Shown: positions 1 through 8,380, counted from the first letter of the stretch. The stretch: DNA of 64,000 nt from Thermocrispum agreste DSM 44070 (GCF_000427905.1 NZ_KE386604.1:794885-858884), one strand, 5' to 3'. The notes: generated by a model from the sequence alone, not told the origin. Numbers and translations: made by a program.

Positions 1-362
1 AAGTCGGGCAGGTACAGCCGTGTGCCTCCCCGGGGTAGCAGGTCGAGCACCCGGCGGTACCGGTTGGCCATGGGGATGAGCAGCTCGAGTTCGGTGCGCT
101 CCCCGGCCCAGGTTTGCCTGCGCAGTTCCAGGACGGCGTCCAGCCGCGGGTCGATCGGCGCGAGCGGGCCGCCGACGGAGTGTTCGGCAAGCCGGTACTG
201 GGTGAGCGCGCTGATGAACTCGACCTGGGCGCGCACCATCGCCAGATGCCATGGGCGCAGGTAGCCGACGAACCGATCACCTTCCCGATCCCAGATCACC
301 GCGTCGTCCGGATCGGTCGGCAGCCGCTCCCACGGGGTCGTCCTACGCCGTCCGGACTCCAT
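1..362 (-). CDS. Hypothetical protein, 3' part cut off by window edge
   Basis: An open frame starts with ATG at 362 and runs off the left edge of the window after 120 codons. It begins MESGRRRTTPWERLP and contains a hydrophilic, partly helical segment (AQVEFISALTQYRLAEH, then LDAVLELRRQTWAGERTELE). A purine-rich AGGTGGG lies shortly upstream, and only 9 nt separate it from the stop of the EspG-like gene, so it is probably the last visible gene of the same minus-strand operon. I do not recognise the family. Its position suggests a type VII secretion accessory role, but that is inference from neighbours only. Confidence 0.6.
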   Translation of the reverse strand, partial: MESGRRRTTPWERLPTDPDDAVIWDREGDRFVGYLRPWHLAMVRAQVEFISALTQYRLAEHSVGGPLAPIDPRLDAVLELRRQTWAGERTELELLIPMANRYRRVLDLLPRGGTRLYLPD

Positions 363-371
363 TGCGCCCAC

Positions 372-1140
372 CTAGTTGTGCTGCGACTTCAGCAGGCTCA
401 GCTCGCGGCCGACGTGCTCGACGATCACCGCACGATCGGCACCTCTGGCGTTGAGGTACAGATCGTTGTCCTCGCCGGTGACGTAGGTGATCCACCGCAC
501 GCCCGGTTCGACGTCGAGCACGACGGGCGACCGCGTGCCGCTGGTGTGGCGCCGCCCCAGGCTGTCCCGCACGGCGAGCATGATCTTGTTCACGGCCAGG
601 CGGGATTTGGGATCGTGCAGCGCCTGCATGCGGCGAGCTTCACGGGTCAGGGTGCGCTCGACGGCGATGCCCGAGCTGCGCTGGGTGAGCTCCTGCGCCC
701 GGCAGGTGATGGGTCTGTTCCCTCGCCGGCGGGCACGGGTCGAGGTTGTTGACGATCTCGTCGATCAGCGTGTCGGCGCGGATGTCGCGCAGCTCGATCT
801 TTTCCTCGCCGACGACGAGCCGGGCGATCACGCTGTCGGTGCCGCTCAGGCCGCTGTGCAGCCGGATTTGCTTTTCCTTCGTCGCTGCGTAGACGTAGCA
901 CTCCTCCTCGGCAGCACAGAGCGCACGCAGCGCGATGACCAGCTCGACGCTTGGGGCTCCGCGGTCGAGCAGGCCTTGCTCCTCGAGCTCGGCGTGCGCC
1001 TGGCCGCTGAGGGCGCGCAGCTCCTCCTCGTCGCGCCAGATGGGCTCCGGCCGCAGCGTCGCGGGCAGCCGGAGCCCCTGGCGAGCAGCGAAATAGTCGA
1101 GTGTGTCGGGTGTCAGCCAGACTGGGTTGGGCAGTAGCAC
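372..1140 (-). pseudogene. EspG-like ESX secretion-associated protein, interrupted by a frameshift
   Basis: The first 166-codon frame starts with GTG at 1140 (MLLPNPVWLTPDTLDYF) and reads like the N-terminal two thirds of an EspG-family chaperone of type VII secretion, up to IVNNLDPCPPAR. It then falls into low-complexity sequence and stops at 640. The missing C-terminal third is in the next frame (from about 719 down to 372) and reads ITCRAQELTQRSSGIAVER and later VLDVEPGVRWITYVTGEDN. Joined, the two parts give about 255 residues, the usual EspG length. The break sits near a run of three C on the plus strand (720-722); removing one base restores a single frame. EspG proteins hold PE/PPE-type substrates in the cytosol before export, which fits the PPE-like gene ending 3 nt upstream. 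It is either a real recent mutation or a sequencing error. Confidence 0.72.
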
Positions 1141-1143
1141 GGG

Positions 1144-2496
1144 TTACTCGCCAATGACTGGTGGAACGACCGTCATACCGGTGGATTCGTCGATGAGTTT
1201 CTCACCGTACTCGTCCACCTCGGTCTTCAGGCCAGGGTCCATCTCCTGCTTGACGTAGTACTCGTCCTTGTGTTCCTTGTCCTCTTCGCCCTTACCGCCA
1301 CGGCCGGCGGCACCCATCATGCCGCCCATCATGCCGCCGCGGCCCATACCGGCACCCATGCCGCCCATGCCTTTGCCTGCGGCCATGCCGGCGCCCGGGC
1401 CCGCACCCGCGGAACCGCCGGGGCCGAACCCGCTGCGCGCACCAGGCGCGGCGTGATCGCCACCACCCGCGGCGCCGATCATGCCGCCGCCCATCATGCC
1501 GGCGGCCGCCGCCGCGCCACCGGCAGCGAAGCCACTGGCGCCGTCGCTGCTGCTGCGGAAGCCGCCACCGCGCGAGCTCGCGCGCGTCGCGCCAGGCGGA
1601 ATGAGCCGACCGTCCGGGGTGCGGATGGTGCCGTCCGGGTAGCGGATGCTGCCGTCAGGCAGCCGTACCGCGCCGGGTGGCAGGCCGCCGGGAAGTGAGC
1701 CGGACTGGCCGCCGGAGGGCAGGGTGCTGCTGCCGGTGCCTCCGGTGCCGCCTGGTCCACCGGGCAGATTGACGCCACCGACGCCACCGGTGCCGGACGT
1801 TCCGGTACCTCCTCCGGTACCAGACGTGCCGGATCCACCGCCGTAGGTGCCCAGGCCGGTCGGGTCCGAGGAGATCGGGCCACCGGTGTAGCCGGAGGTC
1901 GTGGTGTGGCCGGAGTAGTTGTTGCTACCGCCCTTGAACCCGCCACCGACCTTTTTGCCGCCCCCGCCGCCGGAGTCTTCGACGGTGAACTTCAGGCCTT
2001 CGGGGCTGCCGACCAGCTCACCGTAGTTGGTCGGGATGGAACGAGCGTTCTCGTTGGTCCCCTCGACGTACTTGTTGTACACCTCCACCACACGAGCAGC
2101 TTCCTCGTTCCACTTCTCGAGCTTTTCGTCCTGGTCGGAGAAGATCGGCAGGTACTTCCCGAAGAAGTCGAGCTCCGGCTTCGGCCCAGGACCAGGACCG
2201 ATCTCATTCTTCGTCCTCGTGAAGTTCTCGGCCTGCCCGTCCAGCTGCTTGGACACCGTGTGCAGGTTATCTGCGGATACTGTGAAAGCTTCTTGTAGGG
2301 CAGTTAGGCTGGTCACCGCTGCGTCGCTGGACTCGCCAGTCCATGCTGACTTCATCTTCGCTACAAGGCTATTGAAGTTCGATGTGCGTTCCTTGAACGC
2401 CTTAGTCATTTTTGTCGTGGTGGCCTCAGCGGTGCGGTAGCGTTCAGGGTTTCCCGCTTGCATGTACTGGGCTATTTGTTCCGCGGTGAGCCCCAT
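1144..2496 (-). CDS. WXG100/PPE-like type VII secretion protein with Gly-rich C-terminal half
   Basis: 450 residues, ATG at 2496 preceded by GGAGGGGACG. Residues about 1-150 are predicted helical, with a W-x-G turn in the SAWTGESSDAA segment (near residue 52), as in WXG100/PPE-type helical hairpins exported by ESX systems. Residues about 170-400 are an unusually Gly/Pro/Ser-rich, low-complexity stretch (many GGTG, GGMMG and GMGAG runs). The last ~45 residues are acidic and end VPPVIGE, an ending seen in related actinomycete proteins. The gene lies 13 nt after the DUF3558 lipoprotein gene and 3 nt before the EspG-like gene. Likely a secreted or cell-surface substrate with EspG as its chaperone; the exact substrate class is inferred. 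Confidence 0.75.
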   Translation of the reverse strand: MGLTAEQIAQYMQAGNPERYRTAEATTTKMTKAFKERTSNFNSLVAKMKSAWTGESSDAAVTSLTALQEAFTVSADNLHTVSKQLDGQAENFTRTKNEIGPGPGPKPELDFFGKYLPIFSDQDEKLEKWNEEAARVVEVYNKYVEGTNENARSIPTNYGELVGSPEGLKFTVEDSGGGGGKKVGGGFKGGSNNYSGHTTTSGYTGGPISSDPTGLGTYGGGSGTSGTGGGTGTSGTGGVGGVNLPGGPGGTGGTGSSTLPSGGQSGSLPGGLPPGAVRLPDGSIRYPDGTIRTPDGRLIPPGATRASSRGGGFRSSSDGASGFAAGGAAAAAGMMGGGMIGAAGGGDHAAPGARSGFGPGGSAGAGPGAGMAAGKGMGGMGAGMGRGGMMGGMMGAAGRGGKGEEDKEHKDEYYVKQEMDPGLKTEVDEYGEKLIDESTGMTVVPPVIGE

Positions 2497-2509
2497 CGTC
2501 CCCTCCGAT

Positions 2510-3136
2510 TTATCCCCGACTCATTGTCGTTGCAGCGGTTTCAGCGGCCTTCTTGGCAAATTTACATGAATCCGATTCGCCGGTCGCCTGTCTGATCGAC
2601 ACGTTAACAGTGAGTACTTGGTTCTCGGTGATGCCGACAGCGAGGTTGCACCGGCCATTCGCGCGACCGTCGAAGGAGTTAGCGAAGACTCCCGGGAAAC
2701 CGGCTACTTCGGTCGGTTCGAAATACTCGTAGAATTGGGGGTTCTGTTCGTGGTTGCGGTAAACACCGGCAATCCCGAGCGGTTGCTTGTTGTTGAAGTT
2801 GATGGTTACTCTGTTGCCCTGCTCATCGGCGAACTCGCACATGGGGCCGTTGTCGTGGTCCGGGTTGGGGGTGGCTGTGCTCAAGCCGAGCTGCCTTGCT
2901 TGCTCCTTCGGAATTGCATCGCAAGGTTTTTGCAGGTACTTCTCAAGGTTGGGAATAGGATTGGAGACCTTTGGTGCGTTCTGAGGGACGCCGTCGTCGG
3001 CACCGTTTCCTGGCGTGCTGGACGGTGTTGAGTCGATGTTGTCCCCACCAACCGGGATCCCATCCTCATCGTTGGAGCAGGCGGCTGAGGTCAGGCCGAT
3101 GCAGACGGCAGCCACGAGCATCAACGCTCTCGTCAT
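2510..3136 (-). CDS. DUF3558 family lipoprotein
   Basis: 208 residues. The N-terminus MTRALMLVAAVCIGLTSAAC is a lipoprotein signal peptide, with the lipidated cysteine at residue 20. A short acidic/Ser-Pro linker follows, then a DUF3558-type domain (PCDAIPKEQARQLGLST, CEFADEQGNRVTINFN, and RCNLAVGI near the end) with four cysteines outside the signal peptide. Start ATG overlaps the stop of the upstream gene (ATGA at 3133-3136), so the two are translationally coupled. DUF3558 lipoproteins are abundant in Pseudonocardiaceae and have no proven function; here the protein sits in a type VII secretion accessory operon, probably anchored on the outer face of the membrane. Confidence 0.85.
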   Translation of the reverse strand: MTRALMLVAAVCIGLTSAACSNDEDGIPVGGDNIDSTPSSTPGNGADDGVPQNAPKVSNPIPNLEKYLQKPCDAIPKEQARQLGLSTATPNPDHDNGPMCEFADEQGNRVTINFNNKQPLGIAGVYRNHEQNPQFYEYFEPTEVAGFPGVFANSFDGRANGRCNLAVGITENQVLTVNVSIRQATGESDSCKFAKKAAETAATTMSRG

Positions 3137-3618
3137 GTGGACACTTCTTTCGTGTGCTTCGCGAAGTCGGCGGCGGCGGCGTCGTCTTCTTGCTGTTTCC
3201 TGTCGAGTGCAGCGCTCAATGCGGCGACGAAGTCTGCGGCGAACTCGCGTTGCTGCATGATTGCCGCATAGGCCACCTTGAAATGATCCTCTGTAGCCAT
3301 GAGATGAGAGCGACTAGCAGGGTCATCGGCGAGCGGTTGTAGGTTTATGGACATCGTGTCGAAGTCCGTCAGCACGGTGTCAATCTCGTCGACTTCGCTC
3401 TCGAACTCATCGCGGAGTGCTTTGACCTCCTCGGGACTGAACCGGAACTCGCCCGAACCGGAGCTGGCCTGCCCTGCCGTGGAGACAGCGTTGAACAGGG
3501 GACCGAAGATGGGGAACTTCTCCAGGAACTGTTCGGTAGGGCTCTTGTAACGCGGGGCCTGCTCTTCTTGCGACTCGGTGCCGGTTGCCCCCGATGAAGC
3601 CGGGCCCGTGTCGGTCAT
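3133..3618 (-). CDS. Hypothetical soluble protein of the T7SS accessory operon
   Basis: 161 residues from the ATG at 3618. This start is preferred over an in-frame one 12 codons upstream because GGGGAGGA lies just before it. The sequence is hydrophilic, rich in Glu/Asp/Gln and largely helical: FSPEEVKALRDEFESEVDEID and a later segment with DHFKVAYAAIMQQREFAADF. No signal peptide or membrane segment was seen. It appears to be the first gene of the operon that continues with the DUF3558 lipoprotein (4-bp overlap), the PPE-like protein and EspG. The helical build and location suggest an ESX-associated protein related in fold to WXG/PE-type small proteins, but no W-x-G motif is visible, so the function is left open. 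Confidence 0.7.
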   Translation of the reverse strand: MTDTGPASSGATGTESQEEQAPRYKSPTEQFLEKFPIFGPLFNAVSTAGQASSGSGEFRFSPEEVKALRDEFESEVDEIDTVLTDFDTMSINLQPLADDPASRSHLMATEDHFKVAYAAIMQQREFAADFVAALSAALDRKQQEDDAAAADFAKHTKEVST

Positions 3619-4329
3619 CTGTCGTCCTCCCCTGCAGTGGTCATGCGCGGTCAAGGGTACCGATGCTCACGTGGGGTGTCAGCGGATCCCTGAAACGCGC
3701 TGTCACCTCGGCTTGTGGTTGAGACGGCGGGCTTTGGCTGTGGGTTCCCTTGTGCGAACGTTCTTCTGGGTGAAGGTGGTTTGCTGGTGCGCTGCGCTGG
3801 GCCTGGGCCGTGCGGGGAGGATCATGGCCCCGGCTGTTCCGTGGGTGGGTGTGCTAGCCGAGGCGTGCGCGGTTGTTCGTTGTGGCTTGACGTGGTCAAC
3901 AGGGCGGGAGCGTCCGGGGGCTCTGGTCACCGTGTCGTGCGGACCTCGGCAGGACCTGTGACTGCGCGGTGGCACTGGTGGAGGTGGGCGTAGGTTGTGT
4001 CGGGCATGTCCGAGTGCGCGCGGCAAGCCGGTCAGCTGCAGCGCCTTGTGTCCAGGGGGCGGCTGACGTCAGCAACGAGGCCTGGTCGGAACTGGCCTTA
4101 TGTGCGAGAGCATCGCCTTGCTTGTCGGGGAGGGTAACGAGACGCCTTCGGGCGACAGGTGCGCCCCGCGCGAAACATACGGCATGCTCGACGCTTCGGG
4201 TAGCGCGGCCCGGTACGAGTAGGAGTGTCAGAGTGGCCCGCCCATGCGCACCGGTACCGCGGGCAGACACGTGGCCGTTGATGGTGCCGAGCAGGGGCCC
4301 GCTCATGCGCGCCGGTACCGCGGACGTCC
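3619..4329. other. Gene-poor spacer with one short direct repeat
   Basis: About 710 bp between the T7SS accessory operon and the kinase gene's 3' end. Open frames exist on both strands but none has convincing codon usage, start context or recognisable protein sequence. A 20-bp direct repeat (19/20 identical, CATGCGCnCCGGTACCGCGG) occurs at 4243-4262 and 4304-4323, 61 bp apart, just downstream of the kinase stop. The start-proximal part (about 3619-3700) probably holds the promoter of the minus-strand operon, although no clear -35/-10 pair was found. Confidence 0.5.
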
Positions 4330-6177
4330 TCACTGCGCGGCGAATGTTTTGGCCAGCCGTTCGAACAGCTGCACGCGTCCGGCGCGCTCCTCCTCCGCCG
4401 GAACGGTCACTGAGACCACCCACAGGTCCGAGTCGAGCCGGTTCAGGGCGACGAACGTCGTCCGGGCAATCCTGGTGTCCGGCGCGTCATCGGTGGTCGA
4501 GCCAGAATCCACCGTGCGGTAAGTCAGGCGGCCGCGGGTGCGCTCGGTCTCGTACTGGACCACCACCACGTCGCCTTCCGGCCACATGGAGACGACCGCG
4601 TCGACGTACTCGTCGAAGGTGCCATCGAGCGGTTCGGCAAAGAACTCGGGGAACCGCTCGACGCTCAGCACCTTGCTGCCGTCCGGCGAGACGTACTCGA
4701 TCAACGTGCTGGTGGGCAGGTGCCCCAGGGACTGCTGGGTGACGAACTTGGTCCAGTCCACCGGCACGTCGATGGTGAACTGGGCGGGTGGTTCGCCGAC
4801 CAGCATCGAGGCGTTGTCCGTTCGCGGCATCGCCTTGGCGTAGGTCGCCGTCGCGGGGGGCTGCGCCCGCTCGGGAGTCGGCCGGGGCGGTGGCGGCAGG
4901 ACCGGCTCGCCGGCCAGCACCCGAGATGCCGCGAAACCACCCGCCAGGGTCGCCACGAAGAGCAGCACGGCAGCGAGGCCAAGCCCGGCCGTGGCCAATC
5001 GGGAACGTCGCCGGGGTTGCGGCAGCGCCGTCGACATTTCCTCGACGGCCTCGCGCTCGGCGGCTTCCGTGACCGCGAATGGCAACGGCCCGGGGTCGTC
5101 TGCCAGTGGGGCAGGGTCACCCGCACCATCCGACTGTTCACGGGCCTCGAGGCCATTCCCGGCGACGCTCACGGCAGAGCCGGCATCATCGTCGCCGGTG
5201 TTTTCGTCAGCATTGCCGCCAGCGTTCCCGCTTGCGTTTCCGCCTGCCTTCTCGTTTGCCTTGCCGCCGACGTCCTCCGGCAACAGGTCGTCGAACAGCG
5301 CCGCTGGGAACAGCGGACCCGGCTCCGCGCGCAGATCGTGCAGGGTGCGGCGGACGTCGGCGGGCAGCGGCCGAGCGTCCGGGTCCTTGGTCATCAGGGT
5401 GCTGATGAGCTCCGCAAGCGGCCCCGGGCTGGGCTGCGGCACTTCGTCATGGATCACCGCGTCCACCGTCTTCAGCGGGTCGCCCTCGGCGTCGTACGGC
5501 GGCCGGCCCTCGACGGCGGCGAACAGCGTCGCGCCCAGGCTCCACATGTCCGCGGACGGGGTGGCCCGTTTGCCGCTGGCGACCTCGGGCGCCATGTACG
5601 CCGGGGAGCCCAGCATGATGCCCGACGCGGTCATGGTGAGTTCCGAGACACTGCGGGCGATGCCGAAGTCGGTGAGCTTGACCAGGCCGTCCGCCGACAC
5701 CAGCACGTTGCCGGGTTTGACGTCCCGGTGAGTGATGCCTGCCGCGTGCGCGGCTTCCAGCGCGGCGGCCAGCGCATCACCCACGGTGGCGGCCTGTCCC
5801 GCGGTCAACGGGCCGTGGCGGGCCAGCAGCTCCGCCAGGCTGACGCCGGGGAAGCGCTCCATGACCACGAACGGCGCCCCGTCCTGCTGGATCACGTCGT
5901 GCAACGTGATCACGTTCGGATGGGTCAGCGCTGCGATGGCCCTGGCCTCCCGCAGCGCCCGCTCCTTCAGCTGCTCGGCCTCGAGCTCGGGCAGGCCGGG
6001 CGGCAGCCGGACTTCCTTGACCGCCACCGACCGCCGCAGGAACTCGTCGAACGCCGCCCAGACCGTCCCCATCGCACCGTGGCCCAGCGGCGACCGCAGC
6101 CGGTACCGGCCTGCAACCAGCCGCTCCGCGGTTTCCGGGTCATGCTCCGACGGCACTCTCGTATTCTCGCCGATCAT
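4330..6177 (-). CDS. Membrane-anchored Ser/Thr protein kinase (PknB-type)
   Basis: 615 residues if started at the ATG at 6177; an upstream ATG (6204) and a downstream GTG (6156) are alternatives and none has a strong ribosome site. Kinase motifs appear in order: glycine loop GHGAMGTV, VAVKEV with the ATP lysine, catalytic HRDVKPGNV, DFGIA and the APE motif in YMAPEVASG. After the ~260-residue kinase domain comes a Gly/Asn/Asp-rich linker, one membrane helix (AVLLFVATLAGGFAAS, near residue 410), a Pro-rich stretch and an extracellular domain of about 160 residues without PASTA repeats (VPVDWTKF, YVSPDGSKVLSVERF). The extracellular part may sense a ligand. The start overlaps the end of the ABA4-like gene, suggesting coupled expression with the membrane genes upstream. 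Confidence 0.92.
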   Translation of the reverse strand: MIGENTRVPSEHDPETAERLVAGRYRLRSPLGHGAMGTVWAAFDEFLRRSVAVKEVRLPPGLPELEAEQLKERALREARAIAALTHPNVITLHDVIQQDGAPFVVMERFPGVSLAELLARHGPLTAGQAATVGDALAAALEAAHAAGITHRDVKPGNVLVSADGLVKLTDFGIARSVSELTMTASGIMLGSPAYMAPEVASGKRATPSADMWSLGATLFAAVEGRPPYDAEGDPLKTVDAVIHDEVPQPSPGPLAELISTLMTKDPDARPLPADVRRTLHDLRAEPGPLFPAALFDDLLPEDVGGKANEKAGGNASGNAGGNADENTGDDDAGSAVSVAGNGLEAREQSDGAGDPAPLADDPGPLPFAVTEAAEREAVEEMSTALPQPRRRSRLATAGLGLAAVLLFVATLAGGFAASRVLAGEPVLPPPPRPTPERAQPPATATYAKAMPRTDNASMLVGEPPAQFTIDVPVDWTKFVTQQSLGHLPTSTLIEYVSPDGSKVLSVERFPEFFAEPLDGTFDEYVDAVVSMWPEGDVVVVQYETERTRGRLTYRTVDSGSTTDDAPDTRIARTTFVALNRLDSDLWVVSVTVPAEEERAGRVQLFERLAKTFAAQ

Positions 6178-6601
6178 GTCCCGGCCGTGCGGGGCGTACG
6201 GCACGAAATCCGAACCAAATCAGCACCGCGATCGGGGACAACAGGACGGTCAGCAACAAAACCGGCGCCATCACCCACGGCGGCACCCCGCGGCGCAGGC
6301 CGTCGAAATAGATCCACCGCCCGATGAACAGGTCCCAGGCAATGACCTGCGCCCACAGCAGGGCCGCGCCGTCGGCCCCGCCTGCGAAGCCACGGAACTC
6401 CGCCAGCTCGGGCGTGCTGACCACCGCCCACAGCTCCGGCAGCACCGGCACGGCCAGCACCAAGTACACCACCAGGGTCGGCAGCATGATCAGCGGCGAG
6501 CCGATCACCCGCTGAGTCCAGCTCCACCGCGGCAGGAAGATCATTGCCGCCCAGAACGGGACCGTGACCCAGAAGGCCAGGCCGAACATCGTCTCGCTCA
6601 T
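6140..6601 (-). CDS. ABA4-like (DUF4281) integral membrane protein
   Basis: 153 residues with four hydrophobic helices: AFWVTVPFWAAMIFLP, LPTLVVYLVLAVPVLPELWA, a third in LLWAQVIAWDLFIGRWIYFD and a last in VMAPVLLLTVLLSPIAVLIWF. The W-A-x-V-x-A-x-D-L-F-x-G-R-W-I-Y pattern and length match the ABA4-like family (DUF4281), named after the plant protein required for neoxanthin formation; bacterial members have no established reaction. Start ATG overlaps the stop of the upstream membrane gene (ATGA at 6598-6601), and its 3' end overlaps the kinase start, so all three form one minus-strand operon. Role is unknown; the MerR-controlled setting suggests an inducible membrane function. Confidence 0.78.
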   Translation of the reverse strand: MSETMFGLAFWVTVPFWAAMIFLPRWSWTQRVIGSPLIMLPTLVVYLVLAVPVLPELWAVVSTPELAEFRGFAGGADGAALLWAQVIAWDLFIGRWIYFDGLRRGVPPWVMAPVLLLTVLLSPIAVLIWFGFRAVRPARPGHDRREYESAVGA

Positions 6602-7632
6602 GCCGCCACCCGCTCACGCTGCGGCTGCTCCGACTGCTCCGGCTGCTCCGGCTGCCCGGACTGCGGCGGCTCATGCCGCGGCACCCCGGCACGCACGGCC
6701 CAGGCCGCCGCCAACGCCGTCGCCGTGACCAGCAGGCCGAAGGCCACCAGCGTGACGGCGTCCGGTGCCACGATCGGCTGGCCGCGCAGCGCCTGCCAGG
6801 TGACCAGCAGGCACAACCCGAAGTAGGCCGCGCCACCGATGCGCACCAGGCGCAGCCGGACCAGCTCGTCCCGCAGCACCGGCCACCGGACGGCCAGCGC
6901 GGTCAGCGCGATGGCCAGCAGCGGCAGGGCCTGCAGGGCGTGCAGCCCGATGAAGTGCGGGATGCGCAGGTCGCCACCGGTCGTGCTCCAGCCGAGCAGT
7001 GGCAAGCCGGGCCCGCCGTCCGGCACTCCCACCGCATGCGCGCCGATCATCGACGGCCGCTGGCCCGCCTGCATCCGGTCCACCTGCTCCGCGGTCGGCA
7101 CCGCCATCAGATACGCCACGGCCATGCCGTACAGGGAGATCGCCGGGCCGAGCCGCACGGCGGCCCGCGACGCGCGGTCGGACACCTCGCTGCGCGAGAT
7201 CAGCACCGTCAGCACTAGCGTCACGATCCAAGCGCCGGTGATCGCCGCGCCCATGATCCGGAAGACCCAGTTGTCGAACAGGGTCTCGTTGTTGAAGTGG
7301 CTGGCCCGGCCGCGGACGACCTGGCCCACGATGGCGACCATCTCCAGCAACAGCAACGCCATCACGATCCGCGACCCCCATCGCGTCAGCCGCGGCGCCC
7401 GCGTGATCAACGAGTTCAGCCAGGCCCAGGTCAGCGCGTACAGCGCGATGGAGATCGAGAACTTCAGCGGTTTCGCCCAGATCGGCTGGCCGCCGAGCAG
7501 CCGGTCGTCCAGCACCAGACCGCCGAGCGACACCACCGTCATCACGGCCATCAACCCGGCCAACGCCAGCATGGCCGGGTCCCAGCCGCGGGTGACGTCC
7601 CGCCATCGGCGAACCACAGGCACAGTACTCAC
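6598..7632 (-). CDS. Polytopic membrane protein of unknown function
   Basis: About 344 residues from the GTG at 7632, chosen because GAGG (7641-7644) lies 8 nt upstream; a GTG at 7641 would overlap that site. Eight or so hydrophobic helices are visible, for example PAMLALAGLMAVMTVVSLGG, IVMALLLLEMVAIVGQVV and AVTLVAFGLLVTATALAAAW, plus a polar loop with HFNNETLFDNWVF and a conserved-looking IPHFIGLHALQALPLL. The last 30 residues are a Gln/Pro/Glu-rich cytoplasmic tail. It is the first gene of the operon transcribed away from the MerR gene, under two dyads. No transporter or enzyme family could be assigned; IPHFIGLHALQ-type motifs occur in small membrane proteins with unknown or haem-related roles. 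Confidence 0.75.
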   Translation of the reverse strand: MSTVPVVRRWRDVTRGWDPAMLALAGLMAVMTVVSLGGLVLDDRLLGGQPIWAKPLKFSISIALYALTWAWLNSLITRAPRLTRWGSRIVMALLLLEMVAIVGQVVRGRASHFNNETLFDNWVFRIMGAAITGAWIVTLVLTVLISRSEVSDRASRAAVRLGPAISLYGMAVAYLMAVPTAEQVDRMQAGQRPSMIGAHAVGVPDGGPGLPLLGWSTTGGDLRIPHFIGLHALQALPLLAIALTALAVRWPVLRDELVRLRLVRIGGAAYFGLCLLVTWQALRGQPIVAPDAVTLVAFGLLVTATALAAAWAVRAGVPRHEPPQSGQPEQPEQSEQPQRERVAA

Positions 7633-7652
7633 GACGATCACCTCATCAAATA

Positions 7653-7689
7653 GATAGCAGCACTATCCGTATTAGATAGCTACGCTATC
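7653..7689. promoter_or_regulatory. Two tandem dyads between divergent MerR and membrane-protein genes
   Basis: GATAGCAGCACTATC (7653-7667, one mismatch pair) and GATAGCTACGCTATC (7675-7689, perfect 6-bp arms) share the pattern GATAG-N5-CTATC with starts 22 bp apart, about two helical turns. They fill most of the 84-bp intergenic region and are much more AT-rich than the surroundings. MerR-family regulators bind such dyads between promoter elements and commonly control themselves and a divergent target, so this is the probable operator of the regulator starting at 7717. The DNA pattern is seen directly; the binding is inferred. Confidence 0.7.
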
Positions 7690-7716
7690 CATAAGTCAAG
7701 GCGGAAGGAGCAGCCC

Positions 7717-8370
7717 ATGCGCATGGCCGAGCTGAGCCGCGAGTCCGGGGTGCCGGTGGCGACGATCAAGTTCTATCTGCGCGAGGGCCTGCTGCCGCCC
7801 GGCGAACGCACCAGCCCCAACCAGGCCCGCTACAGCCAGGCGCACGTGCGCAGGCTGCGCCTCATCCGGGCCATGCTGGACGTGGGCGGCCTGTCGTTGG
7901 CGCAGGTCACCAGGGTTCTTGCCGCGGTGGACTCGGACGAGCTCGGCCAGCACGACATCTTCGGCGTCGCGCAGGAGACGGTGACCCAGCCCGGCCTGGA
8001 CCCGGACGACGACAGCGAGAGCGCCAACGCCGCCCGGGAGCGGGTGCGCAAGCTGATCGCCGACCACGGGTGGCTCGTCCCGCTGGATTCGCCGGTGGTG
8101 GGCGCGCTGGCCAAGGTGGTGGCCACCATCGCCGAGCTCGAGCCGGTGCTGCTGGAGCAGATCGACGACCGGGCCGACCTGATCGGCCGGATCGCGGATC
8201 TGGACGTCTCGCTGCTCGACGGCAAGTCGCTGGAGCAGCAGGTGGAGATCGTCGTCGCCGGCACGGTGCTCGGTGACGCGCTGATGTCCGCCATGCGGCG
8301 CGTGGCCCAGATCGATCGATCGGCCAGGCGATTCGGCTATTCCGGCGACAAGGCGTCGAAGCACAGGTGA
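7717..8370 (+). CDS. MerR family transcriptional regulator
   Basis: 217 residues, ATG at 7717 with GGAAGGAG 7 nt upstream. The N-terminal ~70 residues are a MerR winged helix: MAELSRESGVPVATIKFYLR, then LLPPGERTSPNQARYSQAHV and the arm RRLRLIRAMLDVGGLSLAQV. The effector part is about 140 residues, helical (REETVTQ-like coiled segment, VVATIAELEPVLLEQIDDRA) and lacks the cysteine pattern of metal sensors; no Cys is seen in the protein. This points to a small-molecule or other signal rather than mercury, copper or a redox iron-sulfur cluster. It is divergent from the two membrane protein genes and the kinase, with two dyads in between. Confidence 0.9.
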   Translation: MRMAELSRESGVPVATIKFYLREGLLPPGERTSPNQARYSQAHVRRLRLIRAMLDVGGLSLAQVTRVLAAVDSDELGQHDIFGVAQETVTQPGLDPDDDSESANAARERVRKLIADHGWLVPLDSPVVGALAKVVATIAELEPVLLEQIDDRADLIGRIADLDVSLLDGKSLEQQVEIVVAGTVLGDALMSAMRRVAQIDRSARRFGYSGDKASKHR

Positions 8371-8380
8371 ATCGCGATTA

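Noticed and set aside
114..752. Long plus-strand open frames opposite the EspG-like and partial genes
   Set aside because: They are antisense shadows of GC-rich coding sequence; residues are Arg/Gly/His-rich and no ribosome site or family match is seen.
1..3618. Complete ESX secretion locus
   Set aside because: No eccB/C/D/E or mycosin genes are in the window; only accessory and substrate-type genes can be supported.
4243..4323. 20-bp direct repeat containing CGGTACCG behind the kinase gene, considered as an attachment site
   Set aside because: No integrase, tRNA or mobile gene nearby; two copies 61 bp apart do not suffice.
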